Shown: positions 1 through 11,892 of the stretch, piece by piece
How positions within the stretch are numbered: the first letter of the stretch is position 1
How the letters are laid out: every line of letters starts with the position of its first letter
Origin: Podospora pseudocomata
Taxonomy: Eukaryota; Ascomycota; Sordariomycetes; Sordariales; Podosporaceae
Direction: 5' to 3'
Assembly (NCBI RefSeq): GCF_035222375.1
Contig: NC_085887.1
Coordinates: 1,525,501-1,589,500 of the forward strand
DNA length: 64,000 bases
Notes under the pieces: model-generated
Databases searched by the model: none
Seen by the model: the letters and a program-made list of their open reading frames with translations, nothing else
Told to the model about the DNA's origin: nothing
Translations under genes and position numbers: made by a program

Positions 1-156
1 CGTTTGCTCTCAAGTAATAAAGAATGTCTGATAAAAAAATGAGCGTTTTGAACAAAGACGCCCAAATCAGTCTTTCGCCGCAAGAATCATGTCCTATCAC
101 ATTGTATCCGCACCAACGCGGTACTCGTCAGCAAACTGTCTCAATCTCCTTCACTG

Positions 157-3100
157 CTAGTACCCCCTGCGAATACGACCTCCTTGCTGCTGTCCACCCG
201 GAGTAGAACGCACACGGCGAGCGCCAAAAGTGCGTTTTGTTCCGGCCTGTCCAGAGAATCGGTCGTCCGCAGCAGAAGCAGGGTCGCCACCTTCCGAAGA
301 AGCGCATGCAGCTTGAATGACACTCGCGGGGTTTCGAGCAGACTTGGAGAGGGGGTTTCTTCTTCCGGGGTGTTCATACCAGTCGACGTCGCTGAGTTGG
401 AGCTTGCGGACGCGCTGTCCACCGCGCTCCTTGGCGGCTCTGTTGTCGATGCGGTTGTGGTGGTGATACGAATTGGTTTTCTCGTTGCCTGCACGGTTGT
501 GAATATTGCTGTATAGTTGAAGGGGGTCCCGGAGGGTGGTAGTACCGTCGTTTTCCTCATTCTCGCGGAGATCGTAGTTGAGGACAAGGTTCTTGATGCG
601 CTGCTGTTCCTCCTTGGCTGCCTGGCGTTGGTTGATCAGAGCCACGGCAAAGTTGGAATCAGAAGGCAGTTCAACAGTCCGTGTCTTTTGGTCAAGTTAG
701 TGATGTGTTACTCGGAGAAAGGTCCGGAGAAAAGCTTACCTGTTGACGGTTTCCTTTCTTCGTGAGCAAAGAGAAGGCCATAGTGCCGCCTGGGTTGGTC
801 GTGGCCGCCTCGGCGGGCTCGCCTCCTGTAGCCTCACGGGCTTTCGGGCGGACAGGGAGGGGAATATCGAACTGAGGTTTGCGCTCGAACTTGCGCGCAT
901 CCCCAAAGCTCTCAGCCATCATCTTGGCATACTCCCGCTCAAACTCTTCTTCGTATTCAGGGTCGACTTCCTCCTCTTCTCTGGTGACCACAATCTCCTC
1001 CTCTTCTTCATATTCGCTGTTGGCATAGGAGCCGTGATGCTCAGATTCCTCGGCCTCGCCTTCATCGGAAGCCGCGTCCTCGTCGTCATCATCGTCTTGC
1101 TCTCCGGCCTGAAGATCATTGCCATCCTCATCGTCGCTCGACATAGCACTAGTTCTGTCGTCCTGCTCGGCAATCCTGTCCATGCCTGAGGTTTTGTGAT
1201 CTTGAATGACGGCCAACCGGAAGACTTCCGAGGCTTCCTCCAAGTTCGAAGCAAGCTTCCACTGAGGGCGAGTGAGCGAGAAGATGTCATGTACCAAAAA
1301 CTCAATGTCCATCGGCAGGGGGTCCTTGGTGTAGATGTAGTACTGAAAGAAGGAGAGGAAATAATCCAGCTTCTTGCCGGCTGCACCTTTGTTGAAGAAC
1401 ACACCGCAGGTCTCCAGGATTGTCGCAATCAGGCGGATCCGGAAGAAGTCGTCTGGCATGTCAAAGGATACGAGACGGCCGGGGATGGGCGGTCCTCCAT
1501 GCCCAAAGGTCATGATCTTGTACATGATCTCAAAGATTACAGGATGGTCGAGCATCCTGTAGTTGTACATCTCTGCCAGGTATTTGACTTCGGCAATTCT
1601 GCGCTGGTTGAATTCAAAGTTGTTCTGCTCAAGCCCAAACACAACAGATTCGATGACGGTGTCAATAACGCTGATCACGAACTCGTTGTGATAGCGGTGA
1701 ATGGCGCTCAGAATAACGACGAGAAGATGGATGTTGCTGTACTTGACCTTTCCGGGCTTGGAAAGAACCTTGTGAAGGATTGTCACAACCTCCTTTTCTT
1801 CCCAGTGAAGCCTGCGGATCTGCCGGACAACCTTGCTGTAGTTGCGCTTGGTCAGATCCGTGTAGACCAGCTTCCGGACAAAGAGCTCGATGGGGGTTCT
1901 CTCCTTCTGCTGGATGGCCGGCCGTTGAGGAGGATCGACATAGTACACGGCGTTCTCGACAAGCATGCGCTCGGCTTGTCCAATATGCTGAACAGATTTC
2001 TTGCGCTGGAGAGTCTCCAGGAAGGAGGCCATGCGAGGCGACGTCTCTGGGTTGCGGAGCAGGTATCGGCCGCAGTTCTCCAAAAGGTTGCAGATGATCT
2101 CGATGTTCATTCGAGAGAAATCATCCAAACTGACCTTGAGGCAATGGAAAACGACGTGTTCAGGGACAATCCCAAACTTGGTCAGTTCGGCAAGATAGCG
2201 GATATTGCCAAGTCTGACCTGGCCCAAGAACTCCTTCTCTTTGCGGCGTTGGAGGCTGCGGAACTCGGCATCAAGATAGTCCACAAGACCTTTGGGAATG
2301 TCTGGCATGTATTGGCCAAGGGTAGCGACAAGCCTAGACCAGCTGGGAAGGAGATCGCCCCGCCCTTTGGGCACATCTGTGAGGGCCTTGATAAGCCTGT
2401 TCCGAGAAGCCTTGGAGTTGAGAAAGCAAAAGTCGATGGCGGTTTGGTCAATGGCATCCTTGCTGGTGAGATCCGGAAGTCGAGCAAGAAGAGCATCAAC
2501 CTGAGCACCAATGGTCTTGTTCGCAATGGCCATGGACTGCTCATCAACTGCAGCCTCCGCCTGCTTCGCCTCAACCTCGGCCGGATCGATCTTCTTACCA
2601 ACTTGCTCGTCCTCGGCCTTCTTTTTCTTGACCTCTTCGAGAAGCATGCCGGGAACCTTGCCCTTGAGATCAACCAGGTTTTCGTAAAAGCGACGTTCCT
2701 CCTCGTCCTCCCAGATACCGGAGCCATCGCCTTGTCCACGGAGGTACTCTCCCGCCTTTACTATGCCGATCGAGCCGTTCGCGTTTGCGTTGGCGTCATC
2801 GCTATCCTTCAACTCGGGCATCTCAGCCCCAATGATCTCGGCGATCACATGGGCGTTGGCAACAAGGCGCTCCTGGGCCTTCACCTGCTTCTCAAAGTTC
2901 GCCTGACGGTCCTCAAAGACTTCACCCGATTTCACGTAGGCCTCGGCGTTCTTGCGAGACTGGCTGAAAATGGCCTTTTGATCCCGAACAAGATGGCCCT
3001 TGACGTCCTCAAAATATCGCCTGAGAACGTTTCTAAAGCGCTCTTGGAGCTCGGGAGAAGTGAAGGGAGCATCTTCCTCCGTCGTGCCATCCTGCTCTTC

Positions 3101-3975
3101 GTTTGTCTCGTCCTCTTTGGTGGTGCCATCTTCCCCCACTGTTTTTCGACTATCAGACTTGACTCCCAAAATATCCCAGCTAAAAGCCTTGACGAAAATC
3201 ACCAGCAGAGGCAAATTTGCATGTTCACGGTCGTGGCCCAGGAGATCCTTCAGAACTTCCAGCGGGAACGGTTCGGCAGCAGCTCCCTTGGCAGCTGCTC
3301 GGGACTTGACCTCAGTGGTCTTGCCCGTGGTTCCGTTTGCAGCGTCGTCAGGCCGCTTGATGTCGTCGAGGGTTTTGAGAATGCCTACAAGCCAAAGCTC
3401 GGTCACGACGCGCAGGAGGACACGCTGACGAGTCAGACGGTCGCGTTCCTCCTTTTCTTTGGCTTCGGCCGAGAGGGTTTTGAGGAAGCTCTTGTCCGGT
3501 GTAGCCATAGCCTTGCCAAGATACCAGCCCAGATACATGGTGAACTCGTCGGGACCGAAGCGCTGATGGAGGGCGCTGACAATTTCGACGCCGGCTTCGA
3601 TCTCGCCGGGGGATTTGAGTTTGCAAAGGCCTTCGTGGCAGGCGGAGACGATTTCGGAGAGATACTTGGAGAGGCTGACAGTCTTGATCTCCTGGAGAAA
3701 GGTGTTCATGGTCGCGGGGCTAATTGCGGTACGGAGACGTTTGATGAAGGCGGTATTCTTCTTCATGGTCGAGTCCAGGGACTTGCCCACGGGAAAGAGA
3801 TCTGTCACGAGAGTCAGCATCACCAGAGGGGAGCGAGGCTTGTTGTCGAAGCTGCTTACCCTTCTCTCCATTCCAGACCCTCTGGTTGAGCTCGCGCAGC
3901 TCGCCTGAGAGTCGACTGTTAGCTATGAGTACTGTAGAGACGATTATAAGACATACGTCTGCGCGCGCGATCCAT
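157..3975 (-). CDS. UPF2: Nonsense-mediated decay factor UPF2/NMD2
   Basis: This encodes the MIF4G scaffold of the nonsense-mediated mRNA decay complex, which bridges UPF3/exon-junction proteins to the UPF1 helicase on cytoplasmic mRNA. Exons on the minus strand are 3957-3975, 3860-3904, 740-3801 and 157-684, giving 1217 residues. The start MDRARR follows from splicing a 19-nt first exon to a second exon reading ELRELNQRVWNGEK, the typical UPF2 N-terminus. Helical MIF4G-type segments fill roughly residues 30-880. A very acidic stretch at about 900-990 (runs of D and E) and the C-terminal tail with VALINQRQAAKEEQQRIKN match the UPF1-binding end of the family. The 55-nt intron at 685-739 separates KKGNRQQ from TRTVELPS. 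It is divergent from the nitrate reductase gene. A long open frame on the opposite strand is a shadow. Confidence 0.95.
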
Positions 3976-5089
3976 GATGGGCGAGTGTTGTTGTTGTGTA
4001 CAAGTAAGAGATTTACGTGGGCGCAATCATTCGTTTTCGTCGACTATGGATCGAGATGCTAAGGGTTCAGAAATCGGAAGCGACAATCCCCGTCAGCTAA
4101 GGAAGGCATCGGTGACGCTCGGTGGGAAGGGCCTCTAGAGGCAAGATGGGGATTTGCTCCAGGTCTCTGACAACTACTACGGTGGGCGCCCAGAGAGGGT
4201 GTTTCGTTTTTGCCTTTGCTGAGTGGTGTTGTTTCTGTCTCGAAGTCCAAGGCAAGGAAGCAAGTGTCCGGTGACGGAATACGATATCAATACAGTCAGT
4301 CAGGCCTGGCTGAATTCCTCAAAAGGCTGTAGTTCCACTCCCCCACCAGGTTTGGCGCGGCACGCGGTTCTTGGCACTGGGGATCCCCGCTATGTAGTTG
4401 GCTTTTCAGCAGCCAGACCAACCTAGTTAACGACATATGATCTTCTCTGAGTTGATTGGGATCCTTATACATCGGTGAGATGGCTAATGTCAGTTGTTTC
4501 ACTCGAGAATCTGTGACAAGGAGAAGCGGCCTGTCTGTTGCTACCCGTCTTGGTCACGAGGCACTGGGAAAGGGTTAGGGTTTGAGACCAGCAATCTCGT
4601 GTCATGAAATTATCAGATCAAAGTTACGCCAGCCTTAGCCCCTCCAGTATCTGCAAATACAATACCTGATAGGCCACTGCTAGCGATATATATGCAGGAA
4701 CATTCGTTCTGTCCCTGATAATGTCTTTCTCTGAATAATCCCCAGTCACAGGTTCTGGCCGCCCGTGGCCCCCGAACATCCGAACAATCAACAGGTCGGC
4801 CCGCATGCTTGGCACGGGGGTCACGGTCCGCTGTGCTCCCCAGCCAGACGTCATGTCTCGGCACCCACTTGACCCCTGTCACGTCTCTCACAGCTCTGCC
4901 CATATCAAAAGCCTCAAATAGAGACAAAACTACCGAAAAAAGCGAGTCCGATCTGAGCGTTGGACGATCCGAGTTTACAGTACAAAACAGAAACAGGCAC
5001 GGGAACCGGCCCCTGCTTTAAATGGATCTGGGCCAGGGCTGCCACCAGTCTGAAGTTTGCATCTCCGTCCCATTCCCAAGTGGGCCTCC

Positions 5090-5260
5090 TTATCAGACGC
5101 TCTGATTTGTCCAACGGCGGGCTGCTTGTCAAAGCTTGATAAGAACCTCCCACCCCCGTCTTTGAACTTGTACTCGAGTACAGTATATCCGCGGAAACCA
5201 CGGGTGCCGATCTAGAAAGGGATGCTCCAAAACGATCAATAAACGGCGCTCGCCTTATCT
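5090..5260. promoter_or_regulatory. Three GATA-factor (NIT2/AreA) sites
   Basis: HGATAR-type sites are seen at 5090-5095 (TTATCA, reverse of TGATAA), 5137-5142 (TGATAA) and 5255-5260 (TTATCT, reverse of AGATAA). They bracket the NIT4 palindrome. Global nitrogen regulators of the NIT2/AreA family bind such clustered sites upstream of nitrate assimilation genes. Function is inferred from arrangement. Confidence 0.65.
5188..5195. promoter_or_regulatory. NIT4-type palindrome TCCGCGGA
   Basis: The octamer TCCGCGGA lies 271 bp upstream of the nitrate reductase ATG. This exact palindrome is the published recognition site of the Neurospora pathway-specific activator NIT4 in the nit-3 promoter. Its position between GATA sites is as expected for nitrate induction. 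Binding in this organism is inferred. Confidence 0.75.
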
Positions 5261-5465
5261 CTGAGCACTTGCGATGAACACCCGCGGCCACTCGGAGAAG
5301 CAAGCGTCAAGCAGATGGCGTAGGTGGCATGGTATGTAGCATACCTACCTTAGGTATATATGAAGCAATCGAACCATTCTCTACGTGTTGGTCCCTCTAG
5401 TTCCCTTTGCCATTCTTCAGCATTGTATGTAGTATTATCGTGTTTGTTAGCGTCAGCTGCCCAAC

Positions 5466-8373
5466 ATGGAAGTGACTTCAGCTCTTGCTGCCTCTCAGGC
5501 GTTCACCAAGTCCCCTCTCAGCTTCCAACAACAAAAGCCCACTGAAGATGGTATCCCACGAAGCTTCTATGACCTCGAGAAGCCATTGATTACCAATCTC
5601 GACGATATCGACTCCCAATCTAGCACATCACAGTCTTCCTCAGAGCAAGACCAGGATCAACAATCCTCATCATCACAGTCATCACCACCGACGGAAGACC
5701 AGCCGCCTCTTTCGGACTTTGAGAAAGCCCTTCTTCACCCACAGCCAACTTCGGCACCATATCCATTGCCGCCAGCTCCCACTCCGATCTCAGTGCTGCC
5801 TCTTGATCTCAAGACACCAGACAGCTTTGTCCCAAGAGACCCTGCCCTTATCAGGCTGACAGGCGTCCACCCCTTCAACGTCGAGGCCCCTCTCACGCCT
5901 TTATACGACCAGGGGTTCCTCACTACACTCAATCTTCACTATGTTCGCAACCACGGACCAGTTCCTCAGGTTCACGATGCCGACGCTCTATCATGGTCTT
6001 TCACCATCGAAGGCCTCTGCTCTTCACCAATCACCCTGACTTTGGCAGATCTCATCTCCTCCCGTTTCGAAGATGAAGTCGTCTCCTACCCAGTAACACT
6101 AGTCTGCGCTGGTAACCGCCGCAAAGAACAGAACCAGGTCCGCAAATCCAAAGGCTTCTCGTGGGGCGCCGCCGGCCTTTCAACATCTCTCTGGACCGGT
6201 CTACCACTCGGTCACCTCCTTTCCCTTGCCGGCGTCAACACTCGCAAGGGGAAATTTGTGCACTTTGAGGGCGCTGATGCCCTCCCCAATGGCTGCTACG
6301 GGACGTCGGTGAAGCTAAGCCATGCCATGGACCCAGAAAGAGGCATGATGATCTCCTGGCTGATGAACGGTCTCCCTCTCCACCCCGACCACGGCAAGCC
6401 CCTTCGAGTGATCATCCCGGGTATGATTGGCGGGAGAAGCGTGAAATGGCTCAAGAAGATGATCATCAGCGACAAACCCTCGGAGAACTGGTATCACATC
6501 TACGACAACCGCGTCCTGCCCACCACAATCAGCCCCGAAGAAAGCGGCAACGGGACAGAAGAGATGGTCCAAATCTGGAAAGACGAGCGGTACGCCATCT
6601 ACGACCTAAACACCAACTCGGCCGTCGTGTACCCCCAACACGAAGAAACCGTCCAAATCCAAGACGGAGCCACCTACGAGCTCAAAGGCTACGCCTACGC
6701 CGGCGGCGGCAAAAGAGTCACCCGCATGGAGATTTCCCTGGATCAAGGCAAGACCTGGCTTTTGGGCAACATCTCCTACCCCGAAGACCTCTACCGCACC
6801 GAGACAGAAAGCCGCATCTACGGCGGCCGTCTCGACCTCTCCCAAAACGGGCGTGACGCCTCCTTCTGCTGGTGTTTCTGGTCTCTCGCTCTCCCTGTCG
6901 GCACCCTCGCCGGGGCGTCTGACATTGTCGTCCGCGCCATGGACGAGGCGATGATGGTCCAGCCTAGGGACATGTACTGGTCGGTCCTGGGGATGATGAA
7001 CAACCCCTGGTTCCGCGTCGTCATCCACCACGACACGACCTCCAACACCCTCCGGTTTGAACACCCAACCCAACCCGCCCTCCAACCCGGAGGCTGGATG
7101 GAACGGGTGAAAAGGTCAGGCGGCGACCTCACAAACGGCTTTTGGGGCGAGCGTCAAGCGGGCGGCGAAACCCTCACCAACCCTATAACCTCCCCACCAG
7201 AGAAGGAAATCTCCCTGACAAACCCCGCCATCTCCCGCGAGGTTTCTCTAGAAGAGCTTCGCTCTCACGACAGCGAAGCCTCCCCTTGGTTTGTTCTGAA
7301 CGGGGAAGTCTACGATGGCACCGCCTTTCTCGAAGGCCACCCCGGCGGCGCCGCCTCCATAATCAACGCCGCAGCTCAGGATATATCAGATGAATTCCTC
7401 GCCATCCGTAAGCCCCCCTTCCCTTCCCTCTCATGCCCCCTCACTAACCCTCTCTAGACAGCGAAAACGCCAAAGCAATGATGCCCCGATACCACATCGG
7501 CACCCTCCCCCCTCCTCCCTCCCCCTCCTCTCCCTCCCCACCCCATCCTCCTTGCCCGCCACCCCCCGCCCCTCGTTTCTCCACCCCAAGCAATGGCTCC
7601 CCGCCACTTTAATCTCCAAAACAAAAGTATCCCCCAACACCAAAATCTTCACCTTCACCCTCCAACACGCAACCCAAACCCTCGGCCTCCCCGTTGGCCA
7701 ACACCTCCTCGTCCGCCTTTCCTCCCCAGAAACAATAATAAGAGCCTACACCCCCATCTCCCCCGGCTCACTTCCCACCGGAACCCTCTCCCTCCTCATA
7801 AAAATCTACCCCCCCTCCCCCGATTCCCCCTCTAGCGGAGGGAAAATGACGCTCGCCCTCGACGCCCTCCCCCTCCGCTCCCCGGTGGAATTCAAAGGCC
7901 CGGTCGGCAAGTTTCTCTACTTATCCCCCGGGCTATGTTCTGTAAACTCCAAGCAGCGAAACGTCACCAAGCTGGTCATGATCTGCGCGGGGAGCGGCAT
8001 CACCCCCATCTTCCAGGTCCTCCGCGCAATCCTCTCCTCCCCCCCCTCCCTCGACCCAACAAAATGTCTTGTCCTCGACGGTAACAGGGTAGAAGAAGAT
8101 ATCTTGTGCAGAGACGAACTCGACGCCATGGCAAGGGGCAATAAGGAGAGGATGGAATTGGTATACAGCCTCAGCCGCCCCCAGGCCTCCTGGCAAGGCA
8201 GAAAAGGGAGGATGGACCGCCCGTTCTTCGAATCCGCCGTCGGAAAGCCAGATCCAGAAGGGAAAACTCTGGTGTTGGTTTGCGGGCCTGAGGGGTTGGA
8301 AAGGGCGATAAGAGAAACATTCATCGGAAGGGGCGGGTTGGGCTGGGACGAGGGGGATGTCGTCTTCTTTTGA
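5466..8373 (+). CDS. nit-3: Nitrate reductase [NAD(P)H], apparent 1-nt frameshift
   Basis: Assimilatory nitrate reductase reduces nitrate to nitrite in the cytosol with NAD(P)H. Exon 1 is 5466-7407; an intron (7408-7457, branch CTCACTAAC) joins to exon 2, 7458-8373. Visible domains in order are a Ser/Gln-rich N-terminus, the molybdopterin domain with Cys214 in LVCAGNRR, the dimerisation domain, cytochrome b5 with His625 in HPGG and His648 in AIHSENAK, the FAD domain with RAYTP, and the NAD domain with CAGSGITP and LVCGPEG. After YHIGTL (about 7507) the frame must move by one base to reach FLHPKQW and the rest. Only C and T lie between, so no intron can explain it. Unshifted reading stops near 7610. 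One missing C in the run at 7507-7512 fits. It could be a sequencing error or a true null allele. The promoter has NIT4 and GATA sites. Confidence 0.93.
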
Positions 8374-8730
8374 GAAACACACATCTATGTATCTTGTGAA
8401 ATTAGCACGAGTTTCGGTGTACGAAAGCTTGACTTAATCAACATACCTTATTTTCACCCCTCTTCCCCCTTCTTTTAACAGATGGACTAGCAATTAAAAC
8501 AAGATCCTGCCAGCCTCACATACGGTCCAAAATGACACAAATAATTGATTTTCACATTACTCCAATGCGCCAAATGTGCAAAGACAGAAAACATAAACAG
8601 TATGAGCAGACCACAACCATGGGTAACAATAAAGCCTCTTGATATAACCTTCTTTTGGTTTCCCCTTCCTCCCAATTTTCCCCGGCCAGACCTCTGACGA
8701 ATGCCACCAACAACCACAAACCACCGCCGC
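8374..8730. other. Convergent 3' spacer nitrate reductase / NOG1
   Basis: About 360 bp between two convergent stop codons. It holds the 3' untranslated regions, and nothing else is recognisable. The NOG1 frame appears to run into this area only if its last intron is ignored. Confidence 0.6.
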
Positions 8731-11185
8731 TTAACGACTGCTGGTCTTGCCGATTGTGCGCTTGCCAGAAAACTAAATCACGCATTAGCATACCAATTCG
8801 ACAGCGATAAGACATAGAAAGAAAAAAACTCACCAGATGCTTGGGCATGGTAGCACCAATATGCCTATCAGCCTCACCCTGTCTCGCCATGCGGTTCATC
8901 TTGCGCTGAGCAAGCTTGGCCTGCCTCTCCACCTTTGTCCGCACAAGCTCGTCTGTGACACCATCCTCGCGACGGTTCGTCGCCATGACGGACCTGTCAC
9001 GGGGTCTGCTCTGGCTGCGGAGTCTGTCTCTCGCCGAAGGAGCATTGTCAACATCCATGGCATCTGGGTCAACAGTGCCGGTTCTGGAGCGGGCACCAAC
9101 TGATCTGCCCCGGGTCTCACGAACGGCCGCGCGACCACGGAGGTCAATCTCCTGGGTATCAACACCCAATTGGTCAAGGTGGTCCTCGAGCTGAGAGAAC
9201 GACTTCTTGAGCGACTTGCGAGGGATCATGGCGCGGTTCTTGAGAGACTTGCGCATCTTGGCCTCGTTGCGGATGAGCTTGTGCTTCTCACGGATCAACT
9301 CGGCCTTCTGGAGAATCTCCTCCTCAGACTCATCGCCAACATCCGAGTCGGACTTGTAGAAGCCCTCCTTCTCGAGACGCTCCTCCTCCTCCTCGAGCGC
9401 GGCAAGCTTGGCGTCGATATCTGGGTCGACATAGTCGTAGACATTTTTGCCATCGTAAATCTCGGGGATCTTGTCGTACTTCCATTCTGGGTTGGCGAGG
9501 AGATAATCCCTCTTGAGATCGACGTTGAACACACCGGCACCACCATTCTCGAACTCCTCGTCGCGAGCCAACCTTCTTCTTTCGGGGTCGTTCTTGTCGT
9601 ACTTCTTCATGTTCTTGATGGCTTCTGGGACAAAAGTCTCGCGAGTAACACCACCCATAGGCTGGGCAACGTGAATACGGGCCATTACCTCGGTGAGGCG
9701 AGAGCCCATGTTGCCGCTGCTGCCAGTGCCAGCCTTCAACTTTTGAGAGACACGCTCAGCGAGGAGACGCTCGCAAACGTGGTTCTTGACGTCCTGAACA
9801 CCCTCCTGGGTGGCGCACGAAGCACGGAGAAGCTCGACATCGCCAGACTTGACGAGGTCGTTGAGCTCGGCCTGCATCTCTGGCTCCAATTCCTCAAATT
9901 TCTTCACATCCATCTTGTTCAAGACGACAAAGACCATCTTGTTGGCGAAAAGGGGCTTGATCGACTTGAAGAGGTTGATTTGCGCCTTCAATGAGTAACC
10001 GCACTGCTCGCTGATGTCGATGAAGAAGCAAATGGCGGCTCTGAGATGGGCAAGGGCGGTAACGGACTGCATTTCGATGGTGTTCATTTCCTCGAGGGGG
10101 TGGTCGAGAATACCGGGGGTGTCGATTACTTGATAGCGGAGGTACTTGTAGTCAAGATGACCGACGAACAAGCTCTTGGTTGTGAAAGCATAGGGCTCAA
10201 CGGGGGTATCGGCCCTGGTGACGGAGCTGACGAACGAACTCTTGCCGACGTTGGGGAAGCCGGCAACGAGGAGAGTACGGGTGGTGGGGTTGATGTCGGG
10301 CAATCTGGCCAAATGCTGTCTGACCTGGTCGAGATAGGCGAGAGGGTCTTTTAGCCTCTTGATGAGAGTGGCCATACGACCGAGAGCGGCCCTCTTGAGC
10401 TGCTTGCACTGGTACAAACTCTGAGAGTACTTGAGGAGACGGACGTAGTCGCGAGAGATGGTCTCGATCAAGTGCTTGGCTGTCGAGACCTGGCCGAGGG
10501 CCACCTTGAAATGGTCGGCATCTGTTGAACCAAATCGTCAGCACCATTCCGAGCTTCACCTCCTCCAAATCCAGCAAAACGCACCATAGAGAATATTCAT
10601 CAAGTCGCGGTGGAAGGGATGCTGATCCGTGAGGATGGGAAAGCTGGAAACAATGGCGCCGAACTTTTCGCTGCATGTTTCCTGTGTGAACCTGGGGTTG
10701 AAAATTAGCGTTCCGTTCGAGATTGTCGTCGACTTCGAAGTGGTATGCGACGATGGAGAGGCATCGCGAGGTGTACTGACTTGACCTTGCGGGTATAGAA
10801 GGCGCGAATTCTGCTGACTGTAGGCGCATGGTGTTAGCAAACTGTTGATCCCATTGTCCTCATCGTTGTCCAGGTTCTACGTACTCTTGAAGCCAGCACG
10901 GACTTGATTGCGATTTTCGAGTCAGCAACAGTGTTCCTACAAGCAGTCCTATTCGATGTACGCACTCTGAGTGGGCAATCTCCTCTGTGTCCGCCTGTGG
11001 TACTGTTAGCATCACCCATCCCAGTCCTGAGGGTCGAACATATCTTCAACTTACGAGAGGATGATATCAATAAACTCCTGCGCCCTGCATCCAGCAAAAA
11101 GAATCTGTCAGTTTTGTCCCAGCGTCGTCCTTGTTGAAATCGAATATCCTTACGTAGGCACGGGCGCAATATCCTTCCACGTCAT
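8731..11185 (-). CDS. NOG1: Nucleolar GTP-binding protein NOG1
   Basis: NOG1 is the OBG-family GTPase that joins pre-60S ribosomes in the nucleolus and acts in late nuclear maturation of the large subunit. Eight exons on the minus strand (11154-11185, 11055-11084, 10966-10994, 10885-10902, 10781-10817, 10585-10691, 8834-10521, 8731-8772) sum to 660 residues. The N-terminus [11 protein letters not shown] and the C-terminus [13 protein letters not shown] are both typical of the family and fix the ends. The Walker A motif GFPNVGKS is at about 172-179, followed by DTPG and NKMD; the C-terminal third is basic. Exon 4 is only 18 nt (residues IRAGFK). Ignoring the last intron would give a false C-terminal extension. 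It is divergent from URA5 and convergent with nitrate reductase. Confidence 0.95.
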
Positions 11186-11892
11186 GTCAGGCAACTGTCT
11201 TGTCTGTCGTTGTCCGGGGAAGTGATAAGGTGGTGTGGTGGTGGTGGGTGAGGTTTGGGGGGGGGGGGTGTGGGCGTGGGTGAAGAAGGCGAAAAAGAGT
11301 ATCGCAGCGTCCTAGCGGGGCGGTGTCGATTTGGCCGACCGCAGAACTCGCCTCGAAATATTTTTTTCCAGCCCGCAGAAGATTTTTGATAAGATAAGAA
11401 AGCGGTGTGTGTGCGAATTCCAGGTGAGTGGGGCTGGTGCCAAGATGTCAGTGGGGTTCAAGCTGGTCAGCAAGGTACCGGGGCCACATTGAACACAACG
11501 GCTGGACCCTTGAACGGGTTGCTCCTTGCCATCTCAAGAATATTGAAAGGATTGTTTCCTAAGGTGTTGTCGACGGCAGAAAGCTAAGGTATAGCTCCTG
11601 AGCTCCCAACTAGCTATAACAGAGCCCTGATATTTTCAAACATCATACAGTAGAATAATTGACACCATACCAATGCGCACTTACACCCCCTTCCAGCCCC
11701 GCCTGTCGGCACGAAAAGCAGCCAATTACCCCACCATGCATCCCGCGATCAAAAAATCCAGTCTTTTCCATGGCGGGGCAACCCATATGCGCCTCGACGA
11801 CGGTTAAGCCATAACTTCGATAACCACTCCCAAAATACCATCTTGCTTCCACTTCAACCCCCTTTGATACCCCAATCCCACCACCGCACACC
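11186..11892. promoter_or_regulatory. Divergent promoter region NOG1 / URA5
   Basis: About 700 bp between divergent starts. A ten-G run lies near 11259-11268 and a pyrimidine-rich leader sits just before the URA5 ATG. No further gene is visible. Confidence 0.6.

Larger units (their letters stand above)
3976..5465. promoter_or_regulatory. Divergent promoter region UPF2 / nitrate reductase
   Basis: About 1.5 kb with no supportable coding gene. The proximal part, 5090-5260, carries nitrogen-control sites listed separately. The rest (about 3976-5080) shows only short, non-conserved open frames and presumably holds the UPF2 promoter and spacer DNA. Confidence 0.7.

Noticed and set aside
1196-3889. 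897-codon open frame on the plus strand opposite UPF2
   Set aside because: It is antisense to a fully conserved UPF2 coding region. It has no recognisable domain, and long antisense open frames are expected from GC-rich codon use in this organism.
8552-8730. C-terminal extension of NOG1 read without its last intron
   Set aside because: The extension is unlike the family, whereas splicing 8773-8833 gives the conserved ending [13 protein letters not shown].
9170-9994. 274-codon plus-strand frame opposite NOG1
   Set aside because: It mirrors the conserved NOG1 coding region and has no homologous look of its own.
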